Below are positions 5,114 through 5,224 of a stretch of DNA of 5,224 nt, piece after piece; position 1 is the first letter of the stretch, and every line of letters starts with the position of its first letter. Position numbers and translations under genes: made by a program. Under the pieces are notes generated by a model. It ran no database searches. It was not told where the DNA came from and was given only the letters and a program-made list of their open reading frames with translations. Where the stretch lies: NCBI GenBank assembly GCA_964571815.1, contig CAZNDN010000210.1, positions 1 through 5,224 of the forward strand. The letters run 5' to 3'. The stretch comes from CAZNDN01 sp964571815. Its GTDB lineage: Bacteria; Fibrobacterota; Chitinivibrionia; Chitinivibrionales; WJKA01.

Positions 5114-5224
5114 GGTCGTTCCGAATTCACCGCTTTCACTGCCCAGGGGCCCGCTGTCCTCCGGCGTCGCTACCACGGCCCGCATCCAATTATCCAGCAT
5201 TACCTCCGGCGGATGAATCTGGTG
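5114..5224 (-). other. Possible 3' end of a minus-strand gene entering from the right
   Basis: The frame shared with the DUF6788 gene stays open from the right edge. Its codons from 5224 to about 5114 have GC-rich third positions and a plausible composition (VMLDNWMRAVVATPEDSGPL). It may be the remainder of a gene interrupted by the AT-rich promoter region. It could also be chance: other frames here are open too, and no family is recognised. Confidence 0.25.

Overview
The window comes from a GC-rich bacterial genome. Two genes on the + strand encode secreted proteins whose C-terminal ends look like type IX secretion (T9SS/Por) sorting domains. That domain, combined with multi-domain exported proteins that resemble polysaccharide-active ones and with AAGGAA/AGGAG ribosome binding sites, suggests the Fibrobacterota or a related lineage of the FCB group. 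The phylum is inferred from domain style only; no marker gene is present.

Layout. Positions 1-535 (+) hold the 3' end of a large secreted protein: a beta-rich terminus of the kind seen in beta-helix and carbohydrate-active enzymes, then a sorting-type domain. Positions 536-833 contain no convincing gene, but carry two tandem 15-bp units (755-784) of a REP-like type and an adjacent hairpin. Positions 834-1265 (-) hold a compact, well-formed reading frame of unknown function. Its natural start appears to lie in another frame at 1309, separated by a run of five A (T on the coding strand), so the gene is frameshifted, slippage-dependent, or affected by a base-call error. Positions 1310-1399 are a short, partly AT-rich divergent intergenic region. 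Positions 1400-4306 (+) hold the main gene: a 968-residue exported modular protein with a signal peptide, a propeller-like region with unusual cysteine clusters, a BACON-like domain, a fibronectin III domain, a Kre9/KNH-like Ig domain, a PA14-like beta sandwich and a sorting domain.

Positions 4307-4699 are largely non-coding. They contain one possible 59-codon ORF with a good ribosome binding site and several inverted repeats. Positions 4700-5074 (-) encode a small DUF6788-type protein with the CGxPxCxC motif, a family usually seen beside transposases, but no transposase is present here. It has a good promoter (TTGACT, 17 nt, TATATT) that would start transcription about 4 nt before its ATG, so its mRNA would be nearly leaderless. 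The last ~110 bases may be the end of another minus-strand gene.

The two secreted proteins probably act at the cell surface or outside the cell, and the DUF6788 gene looks like an independently acquired mobile-element piece. I see no defence system, CRISPR array, tRNA or rRNA gene. The least explained items are the cysteine-cluster propeller protein, the frameshifted divergent gene and the orphan DUF6788 unit with its flanking palindromes.
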